Assembly (NCBI GenBank): GCA_048497495.1
Contig: JAFHCF010000122.1
Location: 1-26,219 of the forward strand
Reading direction: 5' to 3'
Source of the DNA: JAFHCF01 sp048497495
GTDB taxonomy: Bacteria > Pseudomonadota > Alphaproteobacteria > Rhizobiales > Ancalomicrobiaceae
DNA: 26,219 nucleotides
How positions within the stretch are numbered: position 1 is the first letter of the stretch; each line of letters begins with the position of its first letter. Under the pieces are notes generated by a model, which saw only the letters and a program-made list of their open reading frames with translations, had not been told where the DNA came from and did not search any database. The position numbers and the translations under genes were made by a program. This document shows positions 8,726-14,667 of the stretch, piece after piece.

Positions 8726-8763
8726 CCCGGCCGTTCCCACACGCCGACACCCCTGGAGGCACC

Positions 8764-8841
8764 GTGAGGGACACCTCGGTTCGCGTCGGACGACGTCGCC
8801 CGAGGTGGGCGAAGGCCGGTAGTCCGGCCTTTTTCTTTTGA
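8764..8841 (+). CDS. possible leader peptide upstream of rplY
   Basis: A GTG-initiated 25-codon reading frame with GGAGG (8755-8759) 4 nt upstream. The product is Arg-rich in its middle (RVGRRRPRW) and ends SPAFFF, the three Phe codons falling in the T-run of the terminator hairpin. It runs through both leader hairpins, the arrangement seen in translation-coupled attenuators. No homologue is known to me, and the frame could be open by chance in GC-rich DNA. Confidence 0.3.
   Translation: MRDTSVRVGRRRPRWAKAGSPAFFF
8772..8807 (+). promoter_or_regulatory. leader hairpin of rplY
   Basis: CACCTCGG (8772-8779) pairs perfectly with CCGAGGTG (8800-8807); the intervening 20 nt extend the stem with GCG/CGC (8783-8785 with 8797-8799) and CG/CG after a mismatch. 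It ends 4 nt before the terminator stem begins. Confidence 0.5.
8812..8838 (+). terminator. intrinsic terminator/attenuator in the rplY leader
   Basis: AAGGCCGG (8812-8819), a 4-nt loop and CCGGCCTT (8824-8831) are followed by TTTCTTTT. This is a canonical Rho-independent terminator, but it sits 28 nt before the rplY ATG and downstream of a plausible promoter, with no upstream plus-strand gene for it to terminate. An attenuator, or the end of a small RNA, fits best. Confidence 0.6.
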
Positions 8842-8866
8842 ATTCACTCGAGAGAGGTAACACTCC

Positions 8867-9478
8867 ATGAGCCGCAAATCCTATGAGATCGAGGCTTCGG
8901 TGCGTGAACGGGTCGGCAAGGGGGCCGCTCGTGAGCTGCGTCGTGAGGCCCGTGTCCCCGCCGTGATCTATGGCGACAAGAAGCCGCCGCTGGCGATTTC
9001 GCTCGTCTACAAGGAAGCCGACAAGCGCCTGCGCGCCGGCGGCTTCCTGACCACCATCGCCACCGTCGTCGTCGGCGGCGACAAGATCCGGGTGATCCCC
9101 AAGGATTACCACATGCACCCGGTCAAGGACACGTTGACCCACGTCGACTTCCTGCGCATCTCCAACCACACCATCGTCACCGTCTTCGTGCCGGTGCATG
9201 CGGTCAATCAGGAGGCGTCGGTCGGCCTCAAGCGCGGTGGCGCCCTGTCGATCGTCCATCACGAAGTCGAGTGCCAGTGCCGCGCCGACGCGATCCCGGA
9301 ATCGATCGACGTCGACGTCGCCGCCCTCGACATCGGCGCCACGGTCCACATCGAGGACGTGAAGTTGCCCGAGGACGTCAAGCCGGTGATCCACGAGAAG
9401 AACTACACCATTCTCTCGATCACCGCCCCGGTCGGCTTCACCGAGGTCGCCGAAGCGGCGCCCGAGGTCACGGCCTGA
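8867..9478 (+). CDS. rplY: 50S ribosomal protein L25, long (Ctc/TL5) form
   Basis: A 203-residue two-domain L25. Residues 1-95 are the 5S rRNA-binding domain (YEIEASVRERVGKGAARELRREARVPAVIYG; DYHMHPVKDTLTHVDFLRI) and about 96-190 the TL5/Ctc C-terminal beta domain (PVHAVNQEASVGLKRGG; VECQCRADAIPESIDVDVAALDIG). E. coli L25 has only the first domain; the long form is usual in alphaproteobacteria. ATG 8867 is preceded by GAGAGAGG. It is followed by pth after 23 nt, a widespread rplY-pth operon. The leader carries an apparent attenuator. Confidence 0.96.
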   Translation: MSRKSYEIEASVRERVGKGAARELRREARVPAVIYGDKKPPLAISLVYKEADKRLRAGGFLTTIATVVVGGDKIRVIPKDYHMHPVKDTLTHVDFLRISNHTIVTVFVPVHAVNQEASVGLKRGGALSIVHHEVECQCRADAIPESIDVDVAALDIGATVHIEDVKLPEDVKPVIHEKNYTILSITAPVGFTEVAEAAPEVTA

Positions 9479-9501
9479 TCCCTTCCGCACCGGAGACGCC
9501 C

Positions 9502-10191
9502 ATGCTGCTCTTCGTGGGGCTCGGCAATCCCGGTGCGGACTATGCCGCCAACAGGCACAACATCGGATTCATGGCGGTGGACGCGATCGTCCGCCGCCAT
9601 TCCTTTTCGCCCTGGCGCGCCAAGTTCCACGGCGAGATCTCGGAAGGCACCATCGGGGGCGAGAAGGTCGTGGCCCTCAAGCCGCAGACCTACATGAACG
9701 ACAGCGGCCGCTCCGTCGCCGCCTGCGCCACTTTCTACAAAATCGAGCCGAAGGACTTCGTCGTCTTCCACGACGAACTCGACCTCGATCCCGGCCGCCT
9801 CAAGGTCAAGATCGGCGGCGGCCACGCCGGCCACAACGGCCTGCGCTCGATCCAGGCCCACCTCGGCCCCGACTTCCGCCGCATCCGTCTCGGCATCGGC
9901 CACCCCGGCGCCAAGGAACGTGTCACCGGCTGGGTCCTCGGCAACTTCGCCAAGGTCGACCGCGAGTGGCTGGAGCCGCTTCTCGACGACATCGCCGCCG
10001 CCAGCCCGAAGCTTGTCGAGCGTGACGACGTCGGCTTCATGAATCTGGTCTCGGGCGCCAAGCCGGTCGCCGCCGCGCCGCCCGAAAAGCCGCGGGCCAC
10101 CGCCGCCCCGAGCCAAAGCGGACCGGCTCCGGCCGCCCGCAACGCCATGGCCGAGACGCTGCGGCGCCTCCTGGCGGCGAAAAAGCGCTGA
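9502..10191 (+). CDS. pth: peptidyl-tRNA hydrolase
   Basis: A 229-residue cytosolic enzyme that frees tRNA from prematurely released peptidyl-tRNA. The conserved residues are present: Asn9 in GLGNPG, catalytic His19 in ANRHNIGF, Asn in TYMNDSG, Asp in FHDELDL, and GGGHAGHNGLRSI. ATG 9502 starts the family sequence at once; the upstream in-frame part overlaps rplY in another phase. The last 40 residues are a low-complexity Ala/Pro tail ending in a basic segment (LRRLLAAKKR), longer than the E. coli enzyme but common in alphaproteobacteria. In an operon with rplY. Confidence 0.95.
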   Translation: MLLFVGLGNPGADYAANRHNIGFMAVDAIVRRHSFSPWRAKFHGEISEGTIGGEKVVALKPQTYMNDSGRSVAACATFYKIEPKDFVVFHDELDLDPGRLKVKIGGGHAGHNGLRSIQAHLGPDFRRIRLGIGHPGAKERVTGWVLGNFAKVDREWLEPLLDDIAAASPKLVERDDVGFMNLVSGAKPVAAAPPEKPRATAAPSQSGPAPAARNAMAETLRRLLAAKKR

Positions 10192-10229
10192 ACCGCGCCA
10201 CCGGACGCGGCGATCGCGCGCGCCCTCCC

Positions 10230-10258
10230 TTGCAAGAATTCCCTCCACCCGCTAGAGT
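10230..10258 (+). promoter_or_regulatory. candidate promoter of cspA
   Basis: TTGCAA (10230-10235, 4/6) and TAGAGT (10253-10258, 4/6) are 17 bp apart. The start would be near 10265, giving a leader of about 145 nt, a length typical of cold-shock mRNAs. Confidence 0.45.
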
Positions 10259-10282
10259 GCCGCATCGGACTTTGGCCGGACA

Positions 10283-10314
10283 CCGGGCTGTTTCGCCCGG
10301 ATCGTTTTCCGGGC
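10283..10314 (+). promoter_or_regulatory. cspA leader with two mutually exclusive hairpins
   Basis: CCGGGC (10283-10288) can pair with GCCCGG (10295-10300); the same GCCCGG can instead pair with CCGGGC at 10309-10314 across a loop containing GTTTT. Only one stem can form at a time. This may be a temperature-responsive switch, or the first stem may be a weak terminator of pth. Function is inferred from position only. Confidence 0.4.
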
Positions 10315-10409
10315 GCGCTTGTCAGATCTCACCAAATTTCGACTGAACAGTGCGGGTCGCGTCGTCGCGCCCGCCGAATATCCTGCGCAAGCGACGAAAG
10401 GAATTTCCA

Positions 10410-10619
10410 ATGCCGATCGGAACCGTCAAGTTCTTCAACGAAACCAAGGGCTACGGCTTCATTCAGCCGGAAGACGGCTCCAAGGACGTCTTCGTGCACA
10501 TCTCCGCCGTAGAGCGCTCGGGCATGCGCTCGCTGCACGAAGGCCAGAAGGTCTCTTTCGAGATCGAGATGGACCGCCGCTCGGGTAAGGCCGCCGCCTC
10601 CAACCTGACCGCCGTCTGA
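10410..10619 (+). CDS. cold-shock protein, CspA family
   Basis: A 69-residue single cold-shock domain that binds single-stranded RNA/DNA. The RNA-binding motifs RNP1 (KGYGFI) and RNP2 (VFVHIS) are intact, and the domain starts MPIGTVKFFNETKGYGFIQ as in alphaproteobacterial CspA paralogues. The ATG at 10410 follows GAAAGGA. It has its own promoter candidate, a long structured leader and a strong hairpin after the stop, so it is probably monocistronic. Whether it is cold-induced cannot be told from sequence. Confidence 0.95.
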   Translation: MPIGTVKFFNETKGYGFIQPEDGSKDVFVHISAVERSGMRSLHEGQKVSFEIEMDRRSGKAAASNLTAV

Positions 10620-10637
10620 CGTCTCCTTTTACGAATT

Positions 10638-10675
10638 CGGGCCGGAAACGTGGGGCTTCCCCCGTTTCCGGCCCG
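10638..10675 (+). terminator. strong hairpin after cspA
   Basis: A 13-bp perfect stem (10638-10650 with 10663-10675) is extended by GGGG/CCCC (10652-10655 with 10659-10662) around a 3-nt loop. Only a weak T-tract (ATTTC) follows. It very likely ends the cspA mRNA; its 3' arm overlaps the -35 of the candidate infA promoter. Confidence 0.65.
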
Positions 10676-10693
10676 ACGTATTTCGGCTATATG
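10665..10693 (+). promoter_or_regulatory. candidate promoter of infA
   Basis: TTTCCG (10665-10670) is 17 bp from TATATG (10688-10693); the overlapping CTATAT matches the usual alphaproteobacterial -10. The start would fall about 30 nt before the infA ATG. Confidence 0.4.
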
Positions 10694-10731
10694 GCCTCAA
10701 CCGAACGTGAAGCGCGAAACGGAATCGACGA

Positions 10732-11010
10732 ATGGCCAAGGAAGAACTCATTCAATTCGAAGGTCTGGTGCTCGAGATCCTGCCGGATGCCCGCTTTCGT
10801 GTCCGGCTCGAGAACGGCCACGAGATCATCGCCTACACCGCCGGCAAGATGAAGAAGAACCGCATCAAGACGTTGGCGGGCGACCGCGTCACCGTCGAGA
10901 TGTCGCCTTACGACCTCGAGAAGGGCCGTCTCGTCTTCCGCCATCGCGAGGTTCGCGCCGACGGCTCCGCGCCGCCGCGCCCGGGCGGACAGCAGTTCCG
11001 CCGCCGCTGA
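10732..11010 (+). CDS. infA: translation initiation factor IF-1, with basic C-terminal tail
   Basis: A 92-residue protein. Residues 1-72 are a complete S1-like OB-fold of IF-1 (ENGHEIIAYTAGKMKKNRIKTLAGDRVTVEMSPYDL, the A-site-binding loop region), and about 20 further residues form a Pro/Arg/Gly tail ending QQFRRR. Standard IF-1 stops near residue 72, so this is an extended form; it may be a second paralogue, since many alphaproteobacteria carry a canonical infA elsewhere. It lies between cspA and ychF with its own promoter candidate. Confidence 0.92.
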   Translation: MAKEELIQFEGLVLEILPDARFRVRLENGHEIIAYTAGKMKKNRIKTLAGDRVTVEMSPYDLEKGRLVFRHREVRADGSAPPRPGGQQFRRR

Positions 11011-11093
11011 CATCGGCCGTTTCGGCCCCGAGGCACGCGCGACCCCGAGGGATCGCCGGCGCCGGCACTTCGACGTGAAGACGGAAAGATCCC

Positions 11094-12191
11094 ATGGGCT
11101 TCAAATGCGGCATCGTCGGCCTGCCGAACGTCGGCAAGTCGACGCTCTTCAACGCGCTGACCAAGACCGCCGCGGCCCAGGCCGCCAACTATCCGTTCTG
11201 CACCATCGAGCCGAACACCGGCGAGGTGGGCGTGCCCGATCCGCGCATGGACGCCATCGCCCGGATCGGCAAGTCGGCGCAGATCGTGCCGACCCGCATC
11301 ACCTTCGTCGACATCGCCGGCCTGGTGCGCGGCGCCTCCAAGGGTGAGGGCCTCGGCAACCAGTTCCTCGCCAACATCCGCGAGGTCGACGCCATCGTCC
11401 ACGTGTTGCGCTGTTTCGAGGACGGCGACGTCACCCACGTCGAGGGCCGCATCGATCCGGTCGCCGACGCCGACACGGTCGAGACCGAGCTGATGCTCTC
11501 CGACCTCGACAGTCTGGAGCGCCGCGTCGTCGCTACCCGCAAGAAGGCCGCCGGCGGCGATCGCGATTCCAGGCTGCTCCTGCCGGTGATGGAAGGCGCC
11601 CTGGCGCTGCTCCAGGAGGGCAAGCCGGTGCGCATGCTCGAGGTCTCGAACGACGACAAACCGCTCCTCGACGGCCTGATGCTGCTCACCTCCAAGCCCG
11701 TGCTCTATGTCTGCAACGTCGAGGAGGCCTCGGCCGGCAGCGGAAACGCCCAGTCGAAGCGGGTCGAGGAGATGGCGAAGGCGCAAGGCGCCATGTCGGT
11801 CACCATTTCGGCGGCGATCGAATCGGAGATCGCCCAGTTGCCGGCGGGCGAGGCGGCCGAGTTCCTCGAGACCCTCGGCCTGCACGAGGCCGGCCTCGAT
11901 CGGCTGATCCGCGCCGGCTACGACCTGCTCGGCCTGATCACCTATTTCACCGTCGGCCCCAAGGAGACCCGCGCCTGGACCATCACCCGGGGCACCAAGG
12001 CCCCCGGCGCGGCCGGCGTCATCCACACCGACTTCGAACGCGGCTTCATCCGGGCCCAGACCATCGCCTATGACGACTTCGTCGCGCTCGGCGGCGAGGC
12101 GGCGGCGAAGGAGGCCGGCAAGGCCCGCGACGAAGGCAAGGAATACGTCGTCCAGGACGGCGACATCCTGCTCTTCCGCTTCAACACCTGA
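11094..12191 (+). CDS. ychF: redox-regulated ATPase/GTPase YchF (Obg family)
   Basis: A 365-residue P-loop protein that associates with ribosomes. The Walker A motif is GLPNVGKS (9-16), switch regions follow (FCTIEPNTG; DIAGLVRGASKGEGLGNQFL), and the nucleotide-specificity segment reads YVCNVEE, which replaces the usual NKxD and marks preference for ATP in this family. A helical domain and a C-terminal TGS domain (about 280-364, ending DILLFRFNT) complete the normal length. ATG 11094 is preceded by GGAAAG. Rhizobiales often place it near pth/rplY. It ends at a cluster of hairpin repeats. Confidence 0.97.
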   Translation: MGFKCGIVGLPNVGKSTLFNALTKTAAAQAANYPFCTIEPNTGEVGVPDPRMDAIARIGKSAQIVPTRITFVDIAGLVRGASKGEGLGNQFLANIREVDAIVHVLRCFEDGDVTHVEGRIDPVADADTVETELMLSDLDSLERRVVATRKKAAGGDRDSRLLLPVMEGALALLQEGKPVRMLEVSNDDKPLLDGLMLLTSKPVLYVCNVEEASAGSGNAQSKRVEEMAKAQGAMSVTISAAIESEIAQLPAGEAAEFLETLGLHEAGLDRLIRAGYDLLGLITYFTVGPKETRAWTITRGTKAPGAAGVIHTDFERGFIRAQTIAYDDFVALGGEAAAKEAGKARDEGKEYVVQDGDILLFRFNT

Positions 12192-12197
12192 TCCACC

Positions 12198-12295
12198 GCG
12201 AGGCGCGCGAACGCGGCCTCGTCACAGTCGTCGCGAGGCGCGCGGGCGCGGCCTCGTCGCACCCGCCGCGAGGCGCGCGCCCCGAGCGGGCCTCG
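12198..12295. repeat. three 35-nt-spaced hairpin repeats between convergent genes
   Basis: Three imperfect copies of a unit with GAGGC (12200, 12235, 12270) and GCCTC (12216, 12251, 12290) arms and a GCGCG-rich middle. The left arms are exactly 35 nt apart. In the first copy CGCG/CGCG pair inside GAGGC/GCCTC with only AA unpaired at the tip. They fill most of the 119-nt gap between the convergent ychF and DUF4282 genes. They could act as a bidirectional terminator or 3'-end protector, or be REP-like elements. Confidence 0.65.
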
Positions 12296-12310
12296 GCGCC
12301 TTCGCGGGCT

Positions 12311-12601
12311 TCAATCCGGTATAGGATCGTTGGGACCGCCGCCGACGAAGCGGGCGTGCATGCGCAGGACGGCGATCATTCCTTCCGCCACGAAGCGCAC
12401 CGCGAGGAACAGCAGCGCCGCCGAGGCGAGCGCGAAGACGATCGCCAGGAAGCCGAGGAGCGGCGTCTGGACCAGCAGCACCACGCCGAGGAGGAGGCCG
12501 CTCAGCCCCCAGAGCAGTGCCAGCAGACTGCCGATCAGGTAGAAGGGCCGAAGCAGCCTCGGAGCGAGGAACGCGTCGAGGGCCATCAATTTGGCGAACA
12601 T
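12311..12601 (-). CDS. DUF4282-like small membrane protein
   Basis: A 96-residue protein with two long hydrophobic segments (about 20-42, FYLIGSLLALLWGLSGLLLGVVLL, and about 48-72, LGFLAIVFALASAALLFLAVRFV), followed by RFVAEGMIAVLRMHARF and a short polar tail. The pattern (FYLIG..., two membrane helices, RxxxE at the end of the second) matches DUF4282, an inner-membrane family of unknown role. ATG 12601 is chosen because it leaves a short polar N-terminus; the frame runs further upstream across the MaoC gene. It is divergent from that gene with 42 nt between starts. Confidence 0.75.
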   Translation of the reverse strand: MFAKLMALDAFLAPRLLRPFYLIGSLLALLWGLSGLLLGVVLLVQTPLLGFLAIVFALASAALLFLAVRFVAEGMIAVLRMHARFVGGGPNDPIPD

Positions 12602-12643
12602 GATCACGAGATCCAGTCGGATGCGGCGGACGATGGGCGGACT

Positions 12644-13126
12644 ATGACACGATCGAGCGCGGGCGCGCGCCCCGAAATCACCCGATGGTTCGAGGATTTC
12701 CAGACCGGCGAGACCATCCCGCTCGGCGCGCGGCGTGTCTCGCGCGACGAGATCGTCGCCTTCGCCGCCCGCTGGGATCCCCAGCCGATGCATCTCGACG
12801 ACGACGCCGGCGACGCCTCGCTGCTCCACGGCCTCTCCGCGTCGGGCTGGCACACCGGCTCGCTGCTGATGCGCCTGTTCTGCGACCACCTCCTCCTCGG
12901 CTCGGCTTCGCTCGGCTCGCCCGGCATCGAGACGCTGAAGTGGAGGAAGCCCGTCCACCCCGGCGACACGCTGACCGCCGATCTCGTCGTGCTCGAGACC
13001 CGCGCGTCGGCGAGCCGCCCCCGGGTCGGCCTGGTGCGCGGTCGCTTCGAGGTCACCAACCAGCGCGGCGAACTGGTGATGACGATGGAATCGACCCTGA
13101 TGATCGGCCGGCGGGAGGTCGCATGA
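12644..13126 (+). CDS. MaoC-family (hot-dog) dehydratase/hydratase
   Basis: A 160-residue single hot-dog protein. The hydratase-2 dyad is present as Asp45 and His50 in ARWDPQPMHLDD, with HGLSASGWHTGSL as the following helix. Family enzymes hydrate trans-2-enoyl-CoA to (R)-3-hydroxyacyl-CoA; the actual substrate is not readable. ATG 12644 precedes the conserved EDFQTGE block by 17 residues. The stop overlaps the start of a second MaoC-like gene (ATGA), so the pair is translationally coupled and may form a heterodimer. Confidence 0.9.
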   Translation: MTRSSAGARPEITRWFEDFQTGETIPLGARRVSRDEIVAFAARWDPQPMHLDDDAGDASLLHGLSASGWHTGSLLMRLFCDHLLLGSASLGSPGIETLKWRKPVHPGDTLTADLVVLETRASASRPRVGLVRGRFEVTNQRGELVMTMESTLMIGRREVA

Positions 13127-13602
13127 GATATCTCGAGGACTTCTCCCCCGGCGAGGTGATCGAACTCGGCGTCTGGACCTTCACGGCCGAGGAGATCATC
13201 GACTTCGCCCGTGACTTCGATCCCCAGCCCTTCCATCTCGACGAGGAAGCCGGCAAGGCCTCGCTCTTCGGCGGCCTGGCGGCGTCGGGCTGGCACGTCG
13301 CCTGCGCCTGGATGCGGCTGTGGATCGACCACCAGACCCGCGTCATGGCCGAGAAGGCGGCGCGCGGCGAGGACGTGCCGGTCCCCGGCCCCTCCCCCGG
13401 CTTCGACGACATGCGTTGGCTGAGGCCCGTCGTCGCCGGCCAGACGATCCGCTACCGCACCACCTTCGTCGCCACTCGCGCCTTCGCCTCGCGCCCCGGC
13501 TGGGGCGTGGTCGATTCGCTGAACGAGGGCTTCGACGAGGCCGGCACCCGCGTCTTCCACTTCACCGGTCACGTCTTCATGCCGAGGCGGCCCATCGGCT
13601 GA
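13123..13602 (+). CDS. second MaoC-family (hot-dog) dehydratase/hydratase
   Basis: A 159-residue paralogue of the preceding protein, with matching blocks (YLEDFSPGEVIELG; ARDFDPQPFHLDEEAG with Asp33 and His38; GLAASGWHVACAWMRL). It has an inserted loop of about 15 residues (KAARGEDVPVPGPSPGF) before the RWLRPVVAGQTI strand that the first copy lacks. Both copies keep the catalytic dyad, so neither looks degenerate. It is coupled to the first gene by a 4-nt overlap; a pirin gene follows after 95 nt. Confidence 0.9.
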   Translation: MRYLEDFSPGEVIELGVWTFTAEEIIDFARDFDPQPFHLDEEAGKASLFGGLAASGWHVACAWMRLWIDHQTRVMAEKAARGEDVPVPGPSPGFDDMRWLRPVVAGQTIRYRTTFVATRAFASRPGWGVVDSLNEGFDEAGTRVFHFTGHVFMPRRPIG

Positions 13603-13697
13603 GGGGCGCGACGGCGAACGCACCGTTCACGCTCCGGCGCGATGACGGGGGCGCCATGCCGCCCTATCCTCCTCTCGTCTTCAGAGGAGAGCCGCCC

Positions 13698-14627
13698 ATG
13701 ACCGACGCCGCACCCGAACCCGCGCTTCCGCCCGTCGAGGCGGTGGTCGTGCCGCGTATCCACGACATCGGCGACGGCTTCGAGGTCCGCCGCGCCCTGC
13801 CGACGGTCGCGCGCCGCATGGTCGGCCCCTTCGTCTTCCTCGACCAGATGGGCCCGGTGACGCTCGCCCCCGGCCACGGCCAGGACGTCCGCCCCCATCC
13901 CCACATCGGTCTGTCGACGCTCACCTGGCTCTTCGAGGGCGAGATCCGCCACCGCGACGGCACCGGCGCGGTCGAGACCATCCGCCCCGGCGCGGTCAAC
14001 TGGATGACCGCCGGCCGAGGCATCGTCCACTCCGAACGCACCCCGCCCGAGGCCCGGGTCCGTGGCGGCACCGTCTCCGGCCTGCAACTGTGGATCGCCC
14101 TGCCGCGCGCCCACGAGGAGACCGAGCCGGCCTTCAGCCACCACGAAGCCGACACCCTGCCCCGCCTCGAGGGCGAGGGCGTCACCGCGACGCTGGTCGC
14201 CGGCTCCGCCTTCGGCCGCCGCTCGCCGGTTCCCGTCTTCTCCGATCTCGTCCAGCTCGACGTGGCGCTTCGGCCCGGCGCCCGCTTCCGCGTGCCCGAC
14301 GACCACGTCGAGCGGGCGGTCTACGTCTGTTCGGGCGAAATCGAGGTCGCCGGCCAGACGGGCGGCCTCGAGGCCGGCCGCCTCGTCGTGCTCAGTCCCG
14401 GCGCCGAGGTCGTCCTCACCGCCCGCGCCGCCGCCCGCCTCCTGGTGATCGGCGGCGAACCCTTCCCGGAGCGGCGCTTTCTCTATTGGAACTTCGTCTC
14501 GAGCTCCAAGGAGCGGATCGAGGCCGCCAAGGAAGACTGGCGCGCCGGCCGCTTCCCACCGGTCCCCGGCGAGACCGAATTCATCCCCCTGCCGCCCGAT
14601 CCGCCGGGCGTCACCTGGAAGGGGTGA
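13698..14627 (+). CDS. pirin family protein (bicupin)
   Basis: A 309-residue bicupin. The iron-site residues of the N-terminal cupin are intact: His67 and His69 in RPHPHIG, His111 and Glu113 in GIVHSER, with GEIRHRDGTG and NWMTAGRG between. The C-terminal cupin spans about 180-270 (VPDDHVERAVYVCSGEIEV), and the tail FLYWNFVSSSKERIEAAKEDW is the Pirin_C signature. Some bacterial pirins have quercetin 2,3-dioxygenase activity; others are regulatory. ATG 13698 is preceded by AGAGGAGAG. It is convergent with the histidine kinase gene across 33 nt. Confidence 0.94.
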   Translation: MTDAAPEPALPPVEAVVVPRIHDIGDGFEVRRALPTVARRMVGPFVFLDQMGPVTLAPGHGQDVRPHPHIGLSTLTWLFEGEIRHRDGTGAVETIRPGAVNWMTAGRGIVHSERTPPEARVRGGTVSGLQLWIALPRAHEETEPAFSHHEADTLPRLEGEGVTATLVAGSAFGRRSPVPVFSDLVQLDVALRPGARFRVPDDHVERAVYVCSGEIEVAGQTGGLEAGRLVVLSPGAEVVLTARAAARLLVIGGEPFPERRFLYWNFVSSSKERIEAAKEDWRAGRFPPVPGETEFIPLPPDPPGVTWKG

Positions 14628-14667
14628 GGCGGGAGGGCAGGCGCTGCCCCCCTGGGCCACTCACCCC
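14621..14667. terminator. inverted repeat at the convergent pirin / histidine kinase ends
   Basis: GGGGTGA (14621-14627) and TCACCCC (14661-14667) are perfect inverse complements and contain the two stop codons of the opposing genes. Inside them GGGCAG (14635-14640) and CTGCCC (14644-14649) form a tight 3-nt-loop hairpin that continues past one mismatch. It probably marks both 3' ends; there is no T-run on either strand. Confidence 0.5.

Noticed and set aside
8812..8838. The terminator as the end of the secreted-protein gene
   Set aside because: That gene is on the opposite strand and its start faces away; the T-run is on the plus strand, leading into rplY.
12198..12295. The 35-nt-spaced repeats as a CRISPR array
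   Set aside because: The repeats themselves are hairpins with no unique spacers between them, there are only three, and no cas gene is present.
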